64,000 nucleotides of DNA from Reinekea sp. G2M2-21 (GTDB lineage Bacteria; Pseudomonadota; Gammaproteobacteria; Pseudomonadales; Natronospirillaceae), in contig NZ_JADPQG010000008.1 of assembly GCF_015687175.1 (NCBI RefSeq), forward strand, positions 1-64,000, written 5' to 3'. Each line of letters starts with the position of its first letter. Positions within the stretch are counted from its first letter, which is position 1. Positions 45,999 to 53,908 of the stretch are shown here, piece after piece. The position numbers and the translations under genes are program-made. Under the pieces are notes generated by a model that saw nothing but the letters and a program-made list of their open reading frames with translations, made no database searches and had not been told where the DNA came from.

Positions 45999-46017
45999 CT
46001 GTCAATGTAGTGACAGG
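45999..46017 (+). repeat. Hairpin upstream of the unknown gene preceding crbR
   Basis: CCTGTCA (45999-46005) and TGACAGG (46011-46017) form a perfect 7-bp stem with a 5-base loop. A second small stem (ACCC..GGGT) follows within 20 bases. They lie 43 bases ahead of the gene at 46060. This may be an operator or leader structure, and no terminator U-run is present. Confidence 0.4.
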
Positions 46018-46059
46018 ACCCCTAAAAAGGGTGACAATCAGCCAAAATAAATACAAAAA

Positions 46060-46560
46060 ATGGTGTTACCAATGGGTATTCTACGAAAGAGTATGGCAAC
46101 GTTGCTCATGCTGAGTTCTGTTGCTTTTGCGACAGAGTCGGGTGACCTGCTTGACGCCTTCAACGAGATTTCTTTGGAAGTGCCAACCATAGCCTTTGAA
46201 GAATGGGGTGGTAGTGGCAGCATCGAAAGCCCCGAATTTAAAGCCTTCTACGTAAATCAGTTCAATCAGTATGTGGACTTAGCCTCGAAGCTGTCTATTC
46301 GTGCTGTCGCTTGCAGCAGTGGTGATATTCCACAAGCCAGCGACTATCAGGCCATGACGGATTTAAAAGCCCTTTACGCTGGAATCGCCGAAACGCTGAC
46401 GCGGTCGCAAACTCAGCTTAAGCTCTGGGTAGACCTGAAAGATCAGAGCGCGATGGCTGAATTAGGCAAGCTGATCCCTAAATTGACCGTGTCTTATAGC
46501 CGTATGTTATTCGAACTGTCCAGTTGTTCCGGTTACCTTTACGGTGAGCTGGTTAATTAA
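46060..46560 (+). CDS. Exported protein of unknown family, cotranscribed with the CrbR-like regulator
   Basis: A 166-residue protein with a signal peptide (hydrophobic core MATLLMLSSVAFA) and a mature chain that looks mostly alpha-helical. Two cysteines, near VACSSGD and ELSSCSGY, could pair in the periplasm. No good ribosome site is visible, and ATG 46072 is an alternative start. I do not recognise the family. It ends 12 bases before the response regulator and appears to share its transcript, so it may be an accessory part of that signalling pathway; this is inference. Confidence 0.55.
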   Translation: MVLPMGILRKSMATLLMLSSVAFATESGDLLDAFNEISLEVPTIAFEEWGGSGSIESPEFKAFYVNQFNQYVDLASKLSIRAVACSSGDIPQASDYQAMTDLKALYAGIAETLTRSQTQLKLWVDLKDQSAMAELGKLIPKLTVSYSRMLFELSSCSGYLYGELVN

Positions 46561-46572
46561 AGGAGTACTCCG

Positions 46573-47229
46573 GTGGATCGAGTTTTAATTGTCGATGATC
46601 ACCCTCTATTTCGGGATGCCCTGAAGCTTTCGCTGACGCAGAAGCCAGAACAATTATCCTTGGTGGAACCCGGCCAGGTTAAATTTGCAGCCTCACTCGA
46701 AGAAGCCATGACCCTGTTGAAAGATGACGAAGGTGTTGATCTGGTGCTGCTTGATCTCCACCTTCCTGGTAATGACGGTTTTCTGGGTTTACTTGAGCTG
46801 CGTAAGCTTTACCCGAGTATTGCGGTACTGGTGATTTCCGGCAACGATGATCAATCCGTCATCGCGAAAGCGAAAGCCTGTGGAGGCGCTGGCTTTATAT
46901 CCAAGTCGTTGGCGGCAGATTCGATTATGCAGGCCGTGAAAAACGTCTTGGAAGGCGGTGAATTTTGGCCAGAAGGCGACTTAGAGACGGATTCCGAATT
47001 GCAGGACATTGCGCGTCGCATCAATGAACTTACGGATCAGCAACTGCGGGTGTTACGACACCTGCAAGATGGGCGTTTGAATAAACAGATAGCCTACGAT
47101 CTGGATATCTCGGAAGCCACCGTGAAAGCCCATGTTACAGCCATATTCCGAAAGTTAAATGTACTCAACCGTACCCAAGCGGTTATTCTTGCGAACAAAC
47201 TTCATGTCGAGCCGCCATTGACGGTATAA
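46573..47229 (+). CDS. crbR: LuxR/NarL-family response regulator, CrbR/ErdR-like
   Basis: A 218-residue two-component regulator starting at GTG 46573 with AGGAGT upstream. The receiver domain has acidic DD at 8-9, phospho-acceptor D61 (VLLDLHLPG) and a conserved lysine in FISKS. The LuxR-type helix-turn-helix covers about 149-210 (LTDQQLRVLRHLQDGRLNKQIAYDL..SEATVKAH). CrbR in Vibrio and ErdR in Pseudomonas have this build and activate acs in response to CrbS/MxtR-type kinases. The presence of acs upstream and such a kinase downstream supports the name, but orthology is inferred from context. Confidence 0.72.
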   Translation: MDRVLIVDDHPLFRDALKLSLTQKPEQLSLVEPGQVKFAASLEEAMTLLKDDEGVDLVLLDLHLPGNDGFLGLLELRKLYPSIAVLVISGNDDQSVIAKAKACGGAGFISKSLAADSIMQAVKNVLEGGEFWPEGDLETDSELQDIARRINELTDQQLRVLRHLQDGRLNKQIAYDLDISEATVKAHVTAIFRKLNVLNRTQAVILANKLHVEPPLTV

Positions 47230-47346
47230 ACAGGAGTGGCCTCTTTTGGTCACGTCAGCGCCTACCATGGGAATGGTGCCCTTAATTGTCACATCCGGTC
47301 CTAATTGGCGTCCTCAATGTGATCCAAATAACAGTTTGACGTGTTT

Positions 47347-47367
47347 GCGCATTGAAGCCTAATGCGC
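47347..47367. promoter_or_regulatory. Inverted repeat, candidate enhancer for the sigma54 promoter at 47474
   Basis: GCGCATT (47347-47353) and AATGCGC (47361-47367) form a perfect 7-bp inverted repeat with a 7-base spacer. It is centred about 143 bases upstream of the predicted sigma54 start, the distance expected for an enhancer-binding protein. The activator is unknown. Confidence 0.4.
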
Positions 47368-47473
47368 CATTGGTCATTAATTTGGTTTAAATTTCGTCAA
47401 TAGGGTGCTAAAAATCAGGGAAATTTGAGAAACTGAGATGATTAGTGCGGGGTGATTCATATTCATCCCAAAT

Positions 47474-47489
47474 TGGCACGGATTTAGCA
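47474..47489 (+). promoter_or_regulatory. sigma54 promoter ahead of a 68-residue protein
   Basis: TGGCACGGATTTAGCA matches TGGCACG-N4-TTGCW with a single change, and the GG/GC spacing is exactly right. The predicted start is near 47500, about 29 bases before the ATG at 47529. A GGTAACAC element, also seen upstream of the sRNA promoter at 53.9 kb, lies at 47497-47504. Confidence 0.65.
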
Positions 47490-47528
47490 AAATCTTGGTA
47501 ACACGAGTCGTTCCGAACGGAGTCACAC

Positions 47529-47735
47529 ATGACAGCTGTAAAAGACAATGTCATTCGTTTATATGATGTCAAACCAGAAATGGCATTGGAGCATCTGAAG
47601 CGTTCTACCGGGTTGGCGTTTGATGACCTGCCGCAGAGCTTGGCAGACATGGTCGATGTATCCGTGGTAGATGATGATATGCTGCCGCCTATCTTGACCG
47701 ATATCGTCGATATGCCAGTATACAGTAAGGCATAA
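47529..47735 (+). CDS. Small acidic protein of unknown function under sigma54 control
   Basis: A 68-residue protein with CGGAG eight bases before ATG 47529. It begins MTAVKDNVIRLYDVKPEMAL and its C-terminal half is rich in Asp and Val (SLADMVDVSVVDDDMLPP, then DIVDMP). It has no signal peptide or membrane segment. I do not recognise it. A near-consensus sigma54 promoter directly upstream and a good ribosome site argue that the gene is real and condition-dependent, perhaps in carbon or nitrogen limitation like its sigma54 neighbours. It is convergent with the gene at 47791. Confidence 0.6.
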   Translation: MTAVKDNVIRLYDVKPEMALEHLKRSTGLAFDDLPQSLADMVDVSVVDDDMLPPILTDIVDMPVYSKA

Positions 47736-47790
47736 AAGGGCTGTTTGAATCAGTCGGCAGGGCAGGGCAGATTCGGGTGGTGTTACGACT

Positions 47791-48153
47791 TCAGGCTTGT
47801 TTGATGTCTTGCAAATGTCTGGCTGGTTGCACAAACAGCTCGTCAACGGTGTAACTCAGGTTGCTGGTTTCAACAGCGACACTCATTTTCTGGATAGGTC
47901 CAGTGACTTTGACCCGCGCGATGCCTGACAGCAATAGCGACGCTGAATTGATAACGGTTTGATCGATACACACAGAATGCTCACCAGTGTTGTCACTCCA
48001 GTGCAAATGCAGTTTAACCATATCGTGTGACAGCTGCTTGAAGCGGAACCAAGCGGCAATGTTGTAATCAGATTGCCATTGGAGACCACTCTTAATATTG
48101 GCAGGTTGTGCCAGAATATGTTCTGGAACGTCGGTCAATTTTTGTTTGTACAT
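47791..48153 (-). CDS. Conserved-looking protein of unknown function, 120 residues
   Basis: Translation from ATG 48153 is favoured by GAGAGGA ten bases upstream; the frame is open further to 48192 without a ribosome site. The 120-residue protein is cytoplasmic, with an N-terminal segment MYKQKLTDVPEHI and alternating beta strands (MVKLHLHWSD, SVCIDQTVI, KMSVAVETSNLSY). It has no recognised domain. A perfect 16-bp palindrome lies 50 bases upstream of the start and could be its operator. No function is proposed. Confidence 0.55.
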   Translation of the reverse strand: MYKQKLTDVPEHILAQPANIKSGLQWQSDYNIAAWFRFKQLSHDMVKLHLHWSDNTGEHSVCIDQTVINSASLLLSGIARVKVTGPIQKMSVAVETSNLSYTVDELFVQPARHLQDIKQA

Positions 48154-48202
48154 GGTCGTATCCTCTCCCCGAACCTCTGACTTTATCCACAATCAACTAA
48201 TA

Positions 48203-48218
48203 AAACAGTCGACTGTTT
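48203..48218. promoter_or_regulatory. Perfect 16-bp palindrome, candidate operator
   Basis: AAACAGTCGACTGTTT is a perfect palindrome located 50 bases upstream of the minus-strand start at 48153. Its position suits a repressor operator or regulator site of the 120-residue protein. Confidence 0.45.
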
Positions 48219-48258
48219 CTCATTCGGCATAGCTATCTCTAATTGAGAGTGATTTTCT

Positions 48259-48369
48259 TTATTCTTTAGACTCAATCGTCAGTTTTATTTTGATATCCCT
48301 GGTGTCCGTGCCGTTGACTTTCAGACGAAACGTTGCAATCTGTCTGCGCTTATCGGAGGTATTGTCCAT
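48259..48369 (-). CDS. Possible 36-residue small protein
   Basis: A minus-strand frame from ATG 48369 to TAA 48259 encodes 36 residues, beginning MDNTSDKRRQIATF and ending TIESKE. The composition looks protein-like, with alternating basic/hydrophobic strands. An in-frame stop lies four codons before the ATG, so it is not a longer gene's tail. No clear ribosome site precedes it. It may be a true small protein or a chance frame. Confidence 0.28.
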   Translation of the reverse strand: MDNTSDKRRQIATFRLKVNGTDTRDIKIKLTIESKE

Positions 48370-48486
48370 TTTATGGGCGCGTTAACGGGTACTGCCCGGA
48401 ATGGCGCTTGCTTGAGCTTATCTAGGTTGTATCTGAAACGTTTGCATCATGCAGTGACCTGGTTTCGTTGGGAGTTTTTCGCCGTC

Positions 48487-48524
48487 AAGGGCCGAACCGG
48501 TCCGACGATTCGGGCTCGGCCCTT
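48487..48524. repeat. 9-bp inverted repeat with 20-base loop
   Basis: AAGGGCCGA (48487-48495) and TCGGCCCTT (48516-48524) pair perfectly; the loop itself contains a smaller ACCGGT/TCGG symmetry. It is the first of several GC-rich inverted repeats in this intergenic region and has no adjacent T-run. Confidence 0.5.
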
Positions 48525-48759
48525 AACAATCCCAGCCGCCGCCATAAACGACTCTCTTGCGCAAGCTTCCCGCTTGAACAACCTGTGAGACGAGAATTGC
48601 TTCGCGTGGTCGTTTGAAAGGCGGAGAAAACCGCAGCAAGAGTTACTTTCTCGATAGATAAAACCAACTTTTAAATTCTATGTACCAAGGACTGGCGTAA
48701 ATAACGGTTTCGTCGCATCTGCTTTGGATGACATGGCGGACTTATCGCAACGGATTCAA

Positions 48760-48889
48760 GGGCATGGATGCCCATGGAAGCGCCGCGCGTGCAGGGACGC
48801 ACGCTCAAGCGACCGTTCGAAGAAAGTGTCTGGCATGGCAGAACACCAAAGCGGGCGAAAAAAGGGGGGTGCAAGGGGATCTCCCCTTG
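48760..48889. repeat. Three successive inverted repeats, possible dispersed element
   Basis: Within 130 bases lie GGGCAT-GG-ATGCCC (48760-48773), GCGTGC-AGGGAC-GCACGC (48787-48804) and CAAGGGGA-TC-TCCCCTTG (48872-48889). All arms are perfect. This density of hairpins in a gene-free stretch suggests an interspersed repeat of the REP/BIME kind or a structured RNA. A genome-wide copy search would decide. Confidence 0.45.
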
Positions 48890-49068
48890 GAAAGAAAAAT
48901 CCTCCAAGAAATCTTTTGGTTTAAAACGGAACCATAGTCTTCGAAACAGATTTAGTACTTGAAGTTAAAAAACTCAGCGAAACCAAGTCACACATTGATG
49001 CATATTCCATTGATCAAGTTTAAGTAGGTGCAATTCGGTATTGCCCTTTGTATGCTGGCTTTTTGAGG

Positions 49069-52000
49069 CTAAGGCAGCAGTGTTTTGATCAATGACCGCA
49101 GCGCTACCGGCTTGACCGGTTTGGCCAAATAGGCCATCCCCATGTTGGCTGCCTGCTGTTTGATATCTGCTTCGGTATGAGCGGTGACGAGAATTGTCGG
49201 CACTTGTGCAGCCCAGTGATCGGTCAGTTGGTGCCAGAGGCTGAAGCCGGTAAGCTGTTCACCAAGATGATAATCAATGATTAGCAAATCGGGCTGAAGG
49301 GTTACCATGGCTTCTGCCGCCGTGCTGGCAGTCCAGACGTCGCATCCCCAGTTGTTCAGGACGGTTTTTAACGCATCGGTGTTTTGTGGGTCATTATCGA
49401 TGACCAATACTGTCAGTGACAGGCTGTTCGCCCGCGAAGGCTTGTGACTTGTAGTGGGTTTGCTGGGCGCAGCTTGTGCTCGGTCGGCGGTTAAGCTAAA
49501 GCATGATCCTCGATTCAGTTCTGACTGAACCTTGATTTGATGCCCCAGATGCTGGCTGATGCGGGACACGACACTGAGGCCTAGGCCAACCCCCTGAGCT
49601 TCTTGCCGATGCTGATCCAGGCGGTTGAAGTCATGAAAAATCCGTTCAAAATCGGCTTCATTTATGCCCAATCCCGTATCCCACACTTGAATGACGACCT
49701 GGTCTCCGCGTTTGCGGGCTGCTAGCAGAATGCCGCCTTGGCGAGTGTATTTGATGGCATTGGAAACCAGGTTCTGAACGATGCGTCGTAATTGTCTGCC
49801 TTCGCTGGCTAACCAGAGCTTGGTTGGCCGGACAATCAAACGCAGGTTCTTCTCCTGAGCCAGGGCACTGAATTCATCGTTGATGGAGGTGAAAATCGGG
49901 TAGAGATCGACCGGCTCTATAACCGGCGTTTGCGGATTGCCGTCCAGCTTGGCAATTTCGAGCAAGGTCGATATCAACTCTTCCGAGGTTCGTAGCGAGC
50001 TTTCCAGCTTTGGTAGAATTGGTTCGTCAGGCCATTGATCAAGCAAGGCGGTGTTATAAAGTCGCGCTGCGTTAAGGGGCTGCAGAATGTCATGACTGGC
50101 CAAGGCCAGAAACCGGGTTTTACTTTCATTGGCCAGTTCGGCTTCCGTTTTCGCCTCCATGATCATGGCCTCAGCACGTTCACGTTCAGCGATTTCTGCA
50201 CGCAGATCTTCATTTACCTGGCGAACTTCTTCTGTGCGTTCTTCTACTCGCTTTTCCAGATTGTTTTTGGCTTCCTGCAATTCGTCTTGCGCTTTGACAA
50301 ACTCCGTGATGTCGTTGAACGTGGTGACAAACCCGCCACCGGGCAGGGGGTTGCCCCGGATCTCGGTTACACGTCCATTATTGCGCATACGAATAAACCG
50401 ATGTGCGGTACCGGATCGCAGGTGGTTAAGTCGCTTCTGCACATGTTCATCGACTGTGCCCGGCCCGCATTCGCCGCGTTCCGCGTTATAGCGAACCAAG
50501 TCTTCGATGGGGGTGCCCACGCGGATCAGGTCTTTGGGGTATTGATACATTTCCAGATATTTGCGGTTCCAGGCGACCAGTCGTAAATCCCGGTCGATTA
50601 CCGACACGCCGTGATCGAGGTTTTCCAGTGTGGATGACAGCACCTTCTGGTTGAATTGAATCGCCTGCGTGGCTTCGTCAAAAAATGTGACCACATCTTC
50701 CAGATGTAACTCACGACCCGCCAGTGCCGAATGCATCATGGCTCGCGCTGAACTGGCCCCAATGACGCCAGATAAAGTGCGCTCAATGTATCGGATAAAA
50801 TCCGCCGACGGCACGTCATTTGGCAGCAGACGAATGTGATGAACCCGTTCGAAATCTTCTAACCAGCGTTGGGTCTGGTTGATGCCAGCAAAACGCTCAA
50901 GCATGCTTACCAGCTCGCCTGCCTTGACCTGTGGGTCCTTATTACTGAGGTTGCCCCGATTCAGGTGCTCATCCAGTTGCACATAGGCAGAGGCCTGTAA
51001 GCGATCTGCCAGTGTCGTGTTTGCCTGACGGGAGAAGTAGATAAAAGCGGTAATGTTAAACAGCAGGCTAAAGAACACCCCATGCGACAGAGGATCGTTA
51101 AACGCGAAACCAAACAGCGCCTGTGGGCGAAGCCAATGCACGGAAAACGGTCCCTCAATGAGTAACCTTTCTGAAACGAACCCAGCTTGTTCCAGCATGG
51201 GCACCAGTAAAGTCCATGTCCACATCAGGCTACCCAGAATCATACCCGCATAAGCGCCCTGAACATGCGCTTTACGCCAGTAGAGACCACCGAGCAGCGC
51301 GGGCAGCAATTGCACGACGAGTGAAAATGCCAGCAAGCCGATTGCCGACAATGCTTCGGTTTCACCAAAGCGTAAGTTGTAGGCCCAGGCCACCAGTATG
51401 ACCGCGCTAATGATGATTCTGCGCATGAAGATCAGCCAGGGGCCGACCTCATGGGTGTCAGTGGACAACCGCTTGTTAATCAGAAACGGCAAAACCGCAT
51501 CGTTACTGAGCATGGTAGAAAGGGTCAACGTGGTAATCACGATCATCGCCATTGACGCGGAAAACCCACCGATAAAGACCAGGACCGTTAGCCACAATTG
51601 ACCGCTGGCTTGCGGCAACATCAAAACAAAGGTATCGGCATCGATGCCACTGCCATAAAAGAGTCGCAGCCCCGCTGAGGTGATGGGTAACACCACGAGA
51701 CTGATCAACGCGAGATAAAGTGGAAATACCCAGCGGGCGGTTTTCAAGTGTTCAAGGTGTGTGTTTTCAACGATCATGACGTGGAACTGGCGCGGTAAAA
51801 CCATTATCGCAGAGGCCGCCAGCAACAATTGCGTAATAAAGCTTAAGCTCAGGCCATTCCATCGAAAAGCTTCGGTCGCCACCAGTTCGCTGGCGAACTC
51901 GCTCGGACCACTGTAAAAAACGAAAATTACATAGAGCGCCAACACGATAAGCGCCGTTAATTTAACGATCGATTCAAACGCAATGGTGAGCATCATCCCA

Positions 52001-52557
52001 TGGTGATGTTTCGACACGTCCACCTGCCGGGTGCCGAACAATATGGCAAAACCGATCATGGAAACCGCCACGATTAAGGCCGTGTTGGATATTGGAAAAG
52101 GCAGGTTGGCCGCTTCGGTGGAAAGAATGGTGATGGAGTTGGTGACCGCTTTCAGCTGTAACGCGATATAGGGGATGCCGGCGGTGGTGCAGATCAGTGT
52201 GACCAGCAACGCAATTCCCCTTTTTTTGCTGTAGCGTGAGGCCATGAAATCGGCAATAGATGTTGTGTTTTGCCGTTTGCCAACGCGAATCATCTTGTGG
52301 ATGACTGAGTGGCCGAACACAAAGACCAGCAACGGGCCGAGGTAGATGGGCAGGAAGTCCCAGCCTCCATTGGCGGCCGTTCCCACTGCACCATAGAAGG
52401 TCCAGCTGGTGCAGTAAACTGCCAGCGATAGTGCGTAGATCAGGTGGCTGTGTGCTCGTGTCTTGTTTTTACCGCGTCGGGAATCGCCGTAAAGGGCGAT
52501 GCAAAACAGCAAAATAAAATACAGTACCGCAAAGGCAAACAGTATCCATGGGTTCAT
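49069..52557 (-). CDS. crbS: SSS-family transporter-linked hybrid sensor kinase, CrbS/MxtR-like
   Basis: A 1162-residue inner-membrane sensor. The N-terminal half (about 1-500) is a 13-helix sodium/solute symporter domain (SSS/SLC5). A PAS domain follows (about 640-750, VSVIDRDLRLVAWNRKYL), then a coiled coil with KRVEERTEEVRQVNEDLRAE. A histidine kinase core has the phospho-acceptor H822 in LASHDILQPLNAARL and the N-box VQNLVSNAIKYT. A C-terminal receiver has acceptor D1095 (LLIIDYHL). This domain order is that of CrbS of Vibrio and MxtR of Pseudomonas, which sense a carbon signal and activate CrbR/ErdR to turn on acs. It is divergent from hemH. Confidence 0.82.
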   Translation of the reverse strand: MNPWILFAFAVLYFILLFCIALYGDSRRGKNKTRAHSHLIYALSLAVYCTSWTFYGAVGTAANGGWDFLPIYLGPLLVFVFGHSVIHKMIRVGKRQNTTSIADFMASRYSKKRGIALLVTLICTTAGIPYIALQLKAVTNSITILSTEAANLPFPISNTALIVAVSMIGFAILFGTRQVDVSKHHHGMMLTIAFESIVKLTALIVLALYVIFVFYSGPSEFASELVATEAFRWNGLSLSFITQLLLAASAIMVLPRQFHVMIVENTHLEHLKTARWVFPLYLALISLVVLPITSAGLRLFYGSGIDADTFVLMLPQASGQLWLTVLVFIGGFSASMAMIVITTLTLSTMLSNDAVLPFLINKRLSTDTHEVGPWLIFMRRIIISAVILVAWAYNLRFGETEALSAIGLLAFSLVVQLLPALLGGLYWRKAHVQGAYAGMILGSLMWTWTLLVPMLEQAGFVSERLLIEGPFSVHWLRPQALFGFAFNDPLSHGVFFSLLFNITAFIYFSRQANTTLADRLQASAYVQLDEHLNRGNLSNKDPQVKAGELVSMLERFAGINQTQRWLEDFERVHHIRLLPNDVPSADFIRYIERTLSGVIGASSARAMMHSALAGRELHLEDVVTFFDEATQAIQFNQKVLSSTLENLDHGVSVIDRDLRLVAWNRKYLEMYQYPKDLIRVGTPIEDLVRYNAERGECGPGTVDEHVQKRLNHLRSGTAHRFIRMRNNGRVTEIRGNPLPGGGFVTTFNDITEFVKAQDELQEAKNNLEKRVEERTEEVRQVNEDLRAEIAERERAEAMIMEAKTEAELANESKTRFLALASHDILQPLNAARLYNTALLDQWPDEPILPKLESSLRTSEELISTLLEIAKLDGNPQTPVIEPVDLYPIFTSINDEFSALAQEKNLRLIVRPTKLWLASEGRQLRRIVQNLVSNAIKYTRQGGILLAARKRGDQVVIQVWDTGLGINEADFERIFHDFNRLDQHRQEAQGVGLGLSVVSRISQHLGHQIKVQSELNRGSCFSLTADRAQAAPSKPTTSHKPSRANSLSLTVLVIDNDPQNTDALKTVLNNWGCDVWTASTAAEAMVTLQPDLLIIDYHLGEQLTGFSLWHQLTDHWAAQVPTILVTAHTEADIKQQAANMGMAYLAKPVKPVALRSLIKTLLP

Positions 52558-52676
52558 GTTGTCGATAACTCGGTTGGGTCCGGACCTCGGTGTGCAAGCA
52601 AAGGTAAGGTGAGCCGGTTCTTATTTGTTAACGTACTGGTTACACTTACATTCTTTTCATATTAGTTGCAATTACT

Positions 52677-53687
52677 ATGACCCGTCCCTCTGACCATCCG
52701 ACAATTGAATCCGGCCGCACTGGTGTGCTATTGGTAAACTTAGGCACACCAGACGACCTCAGCCCGAAAAGTGTTCGCCGTTACCTGAAAGAGTTTTTAT
52801 TCGATCCACGCGTCGTGGAAATCCCCAGGGTGGTTTGGTGGTTTGTGCTCAATGGCATCATATTGAATACCCGACCCAAAAAGTCGGCGGCAGCCTACGC
52901 CAAAATTTGGTTAAAGGATGTGAATGAATCTCCGTTGCGCTACTACACTCGTGCCCAGGCAGAAAAACTGGCAGGGTTGTTTCCTGACCTGATTGTCGAC
53001 TACGCCATGCGCTACGGCAATCCGAGTATTGCCAGCCGTCTGGCCGCGTTGCAGCAGCAGGGGTGTGACCGGATACTGATTGTACCCCTTTACCCTCAGT
53101 ATTCAGCCACGACCACTGCGTCTGTGCAGGATGCGGTTTTTGACCACCTCAAGACACTGCGTTGGCAGCCCACGTTACGGATCGCACACCCTTGGTACGA
53201 TCAACCGGCCTACATTGAAGCACTGGCGGCTCAGGTCGCGGATTTCCAAATGCGCAGCCCGCTCAAGCATGAAAAAATCTTATTGTCTTTCCATGGCTTG
53301 CCGAAGCAATCGCTCAGCAAAGGTGACCCTTACTATTGTCAATGTCAGAAAACAGGTCGATTACTGGCCGAAAAATTGGGTAAGTCCCCTGAAGACGTAT
53401 TAATCACCTTTCAAAGTCGGTTTGGTCCGGCAAAATGGTTGGAGCCCTATACGGTGGATGTGCTTGGTCAGTTGCCCGCGCAAGGTGTTAAGAATTTGCT
53501 GATCCTGACGCCCGGGTTTGCGACCGATTGCCTGGAAACGTTGGAGGAGATTGCGATGGAAGGGGTTGAGGTATTTAAGGATGCCGGGGGCGAGCAGTGC
53601 GATGTGTTACCGTGCCTGAATGACAGTACGCTTGGCATGACCTTGTTACAGGATATTGTGACACGCGAAGCAAGTGGCTGGTTGTAG
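52677..53687 (+). CDS. hemH: Ferrochelatase
   Basis: HemH inserts Fe2+ into protoporphyrin IX in the last step of haem synthesis. The 336-residue protein has the family start TGVLLVNLGTPDDLSPKSVRRYLKEFL and the catalytic His in LLSFHGLPKQS. A Cys pair in YYCQCQKTG may take part in an Fe-S site or be structural. The metal-site Glu is in the FQSRFGPAKWLEPYT motif. It is divergent from crbS. The 3' side faces the convergent RNA gene described next; no clear terminator of its own was seen. Confidence 0.95.
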   Translation: MTRPSDHPTIESGRTGVLLVNLGTPDDLSPKSVRRYLKEFLFDPRVVEIPRVVWWFVLNGIILNTRPKKSAAAYAKIWLKDVNESPLRYYTRAQAEKLAGLFPDLIVDYAMRYGNPSIASRLAALQQQGCDRILIVPLYPQYSATTTASVQDAVFDHLKTLRWQPTLRIAHPWYDQPAYIEALAAQVADFQMRSPLKHEKILLSFHGLPKQSLSKGDPYYCQCQKTGRLLAEKLGKSPEDVLITFQSRFGPAKWLEPYTVDVLGQLPAQGVKNLLILTPGFATDCLETLEEIAMEGVEVFKDAGGEQCDVLPCLNDSTLGMTLLQDIVTREASGWL

Positions 53688-53733
53688 GGGGCACTATAGG
53701 CAAGTATGTCTGGGAAAAAAGGGGAATGGAGTA

Positions 53734-53908
53734 GACAGCGCTTTTTATCTTGTTTTTGTTTGAAAAGCTTAATGTCTAAGATCGACGTATTTCCAGTGTA
53801 AGTTCTTGTTTTTGTTAGTCTGGAAATAAAAACAGCGCCCTTTTTCTTGTTTTTGGATGGGCGCCGATATTTTCTAATCCACCCTATTTTTGTTTTTGTT
53901 TGTGGGTG
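53734..53908 (-). repeat. Four hairpins with conserved A-rich loop
   Basis: Stems (plus-strand coordinates): CACCC/GGGTG at 53880-53884 and 53904-53908; GCGCCC/GGGCGC at 53835-53840 and 53859-53864; TATTTCCAG/CTGGAAATA at 53788-53796 and 53820-53828; GCTTTT/AAAAGC at 53740-53745 and 53763-53768, with an outer GACA/TGTC at 53734-53737 and 53773-53776. Loops are 17-23 bases. The loop cores begin at 53749, 53805, 53846 and 53889 on the plus strand, where they read CTTGTTTTTG or TTTGTTTTTG. Different stems with one preserved loop argue for selection on loop sequence and on structure. Confidence 0.8.

Larger units (their letters stand above)
48193..49068. other. Long intergenic region with clustered inverted repeats
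   Basis: This 876-base stretch has no convincing large gene. It contains the palindrome and small frame listed separately, then a cluster of GC-rich inverted repeats in its right half. The short frames in that part give basic, low-complexity peptides and look like phantom frames of a dispersed non-coding element. Confidence 0.5.

Noticed and set aside
48724-48962. Several overlapping frames of 60-80 codons on both strands
   Set aside because: They overlap each other in all frames, are rich in Arg, Lys, Gly and Ser, and coincide with inverted repeats; they look like phantom frames of a non-coding element.
53734-53908. Reading the four hairpins as hemH transcription terminators on the plus strand
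   Set aside because: The T-rich segments lie in the loops rather than after the stems, four terminators in a row would be odd, and the sigma54 promoter points the other way. The minus-strand RNA explains more of the features.
53734-53908. CRISPR array or integron attC sites
   Set aside because: Only about ten bases are shared between units, they sit in hairpin loops, stems differ, and no cas or integrase gene is in the window.
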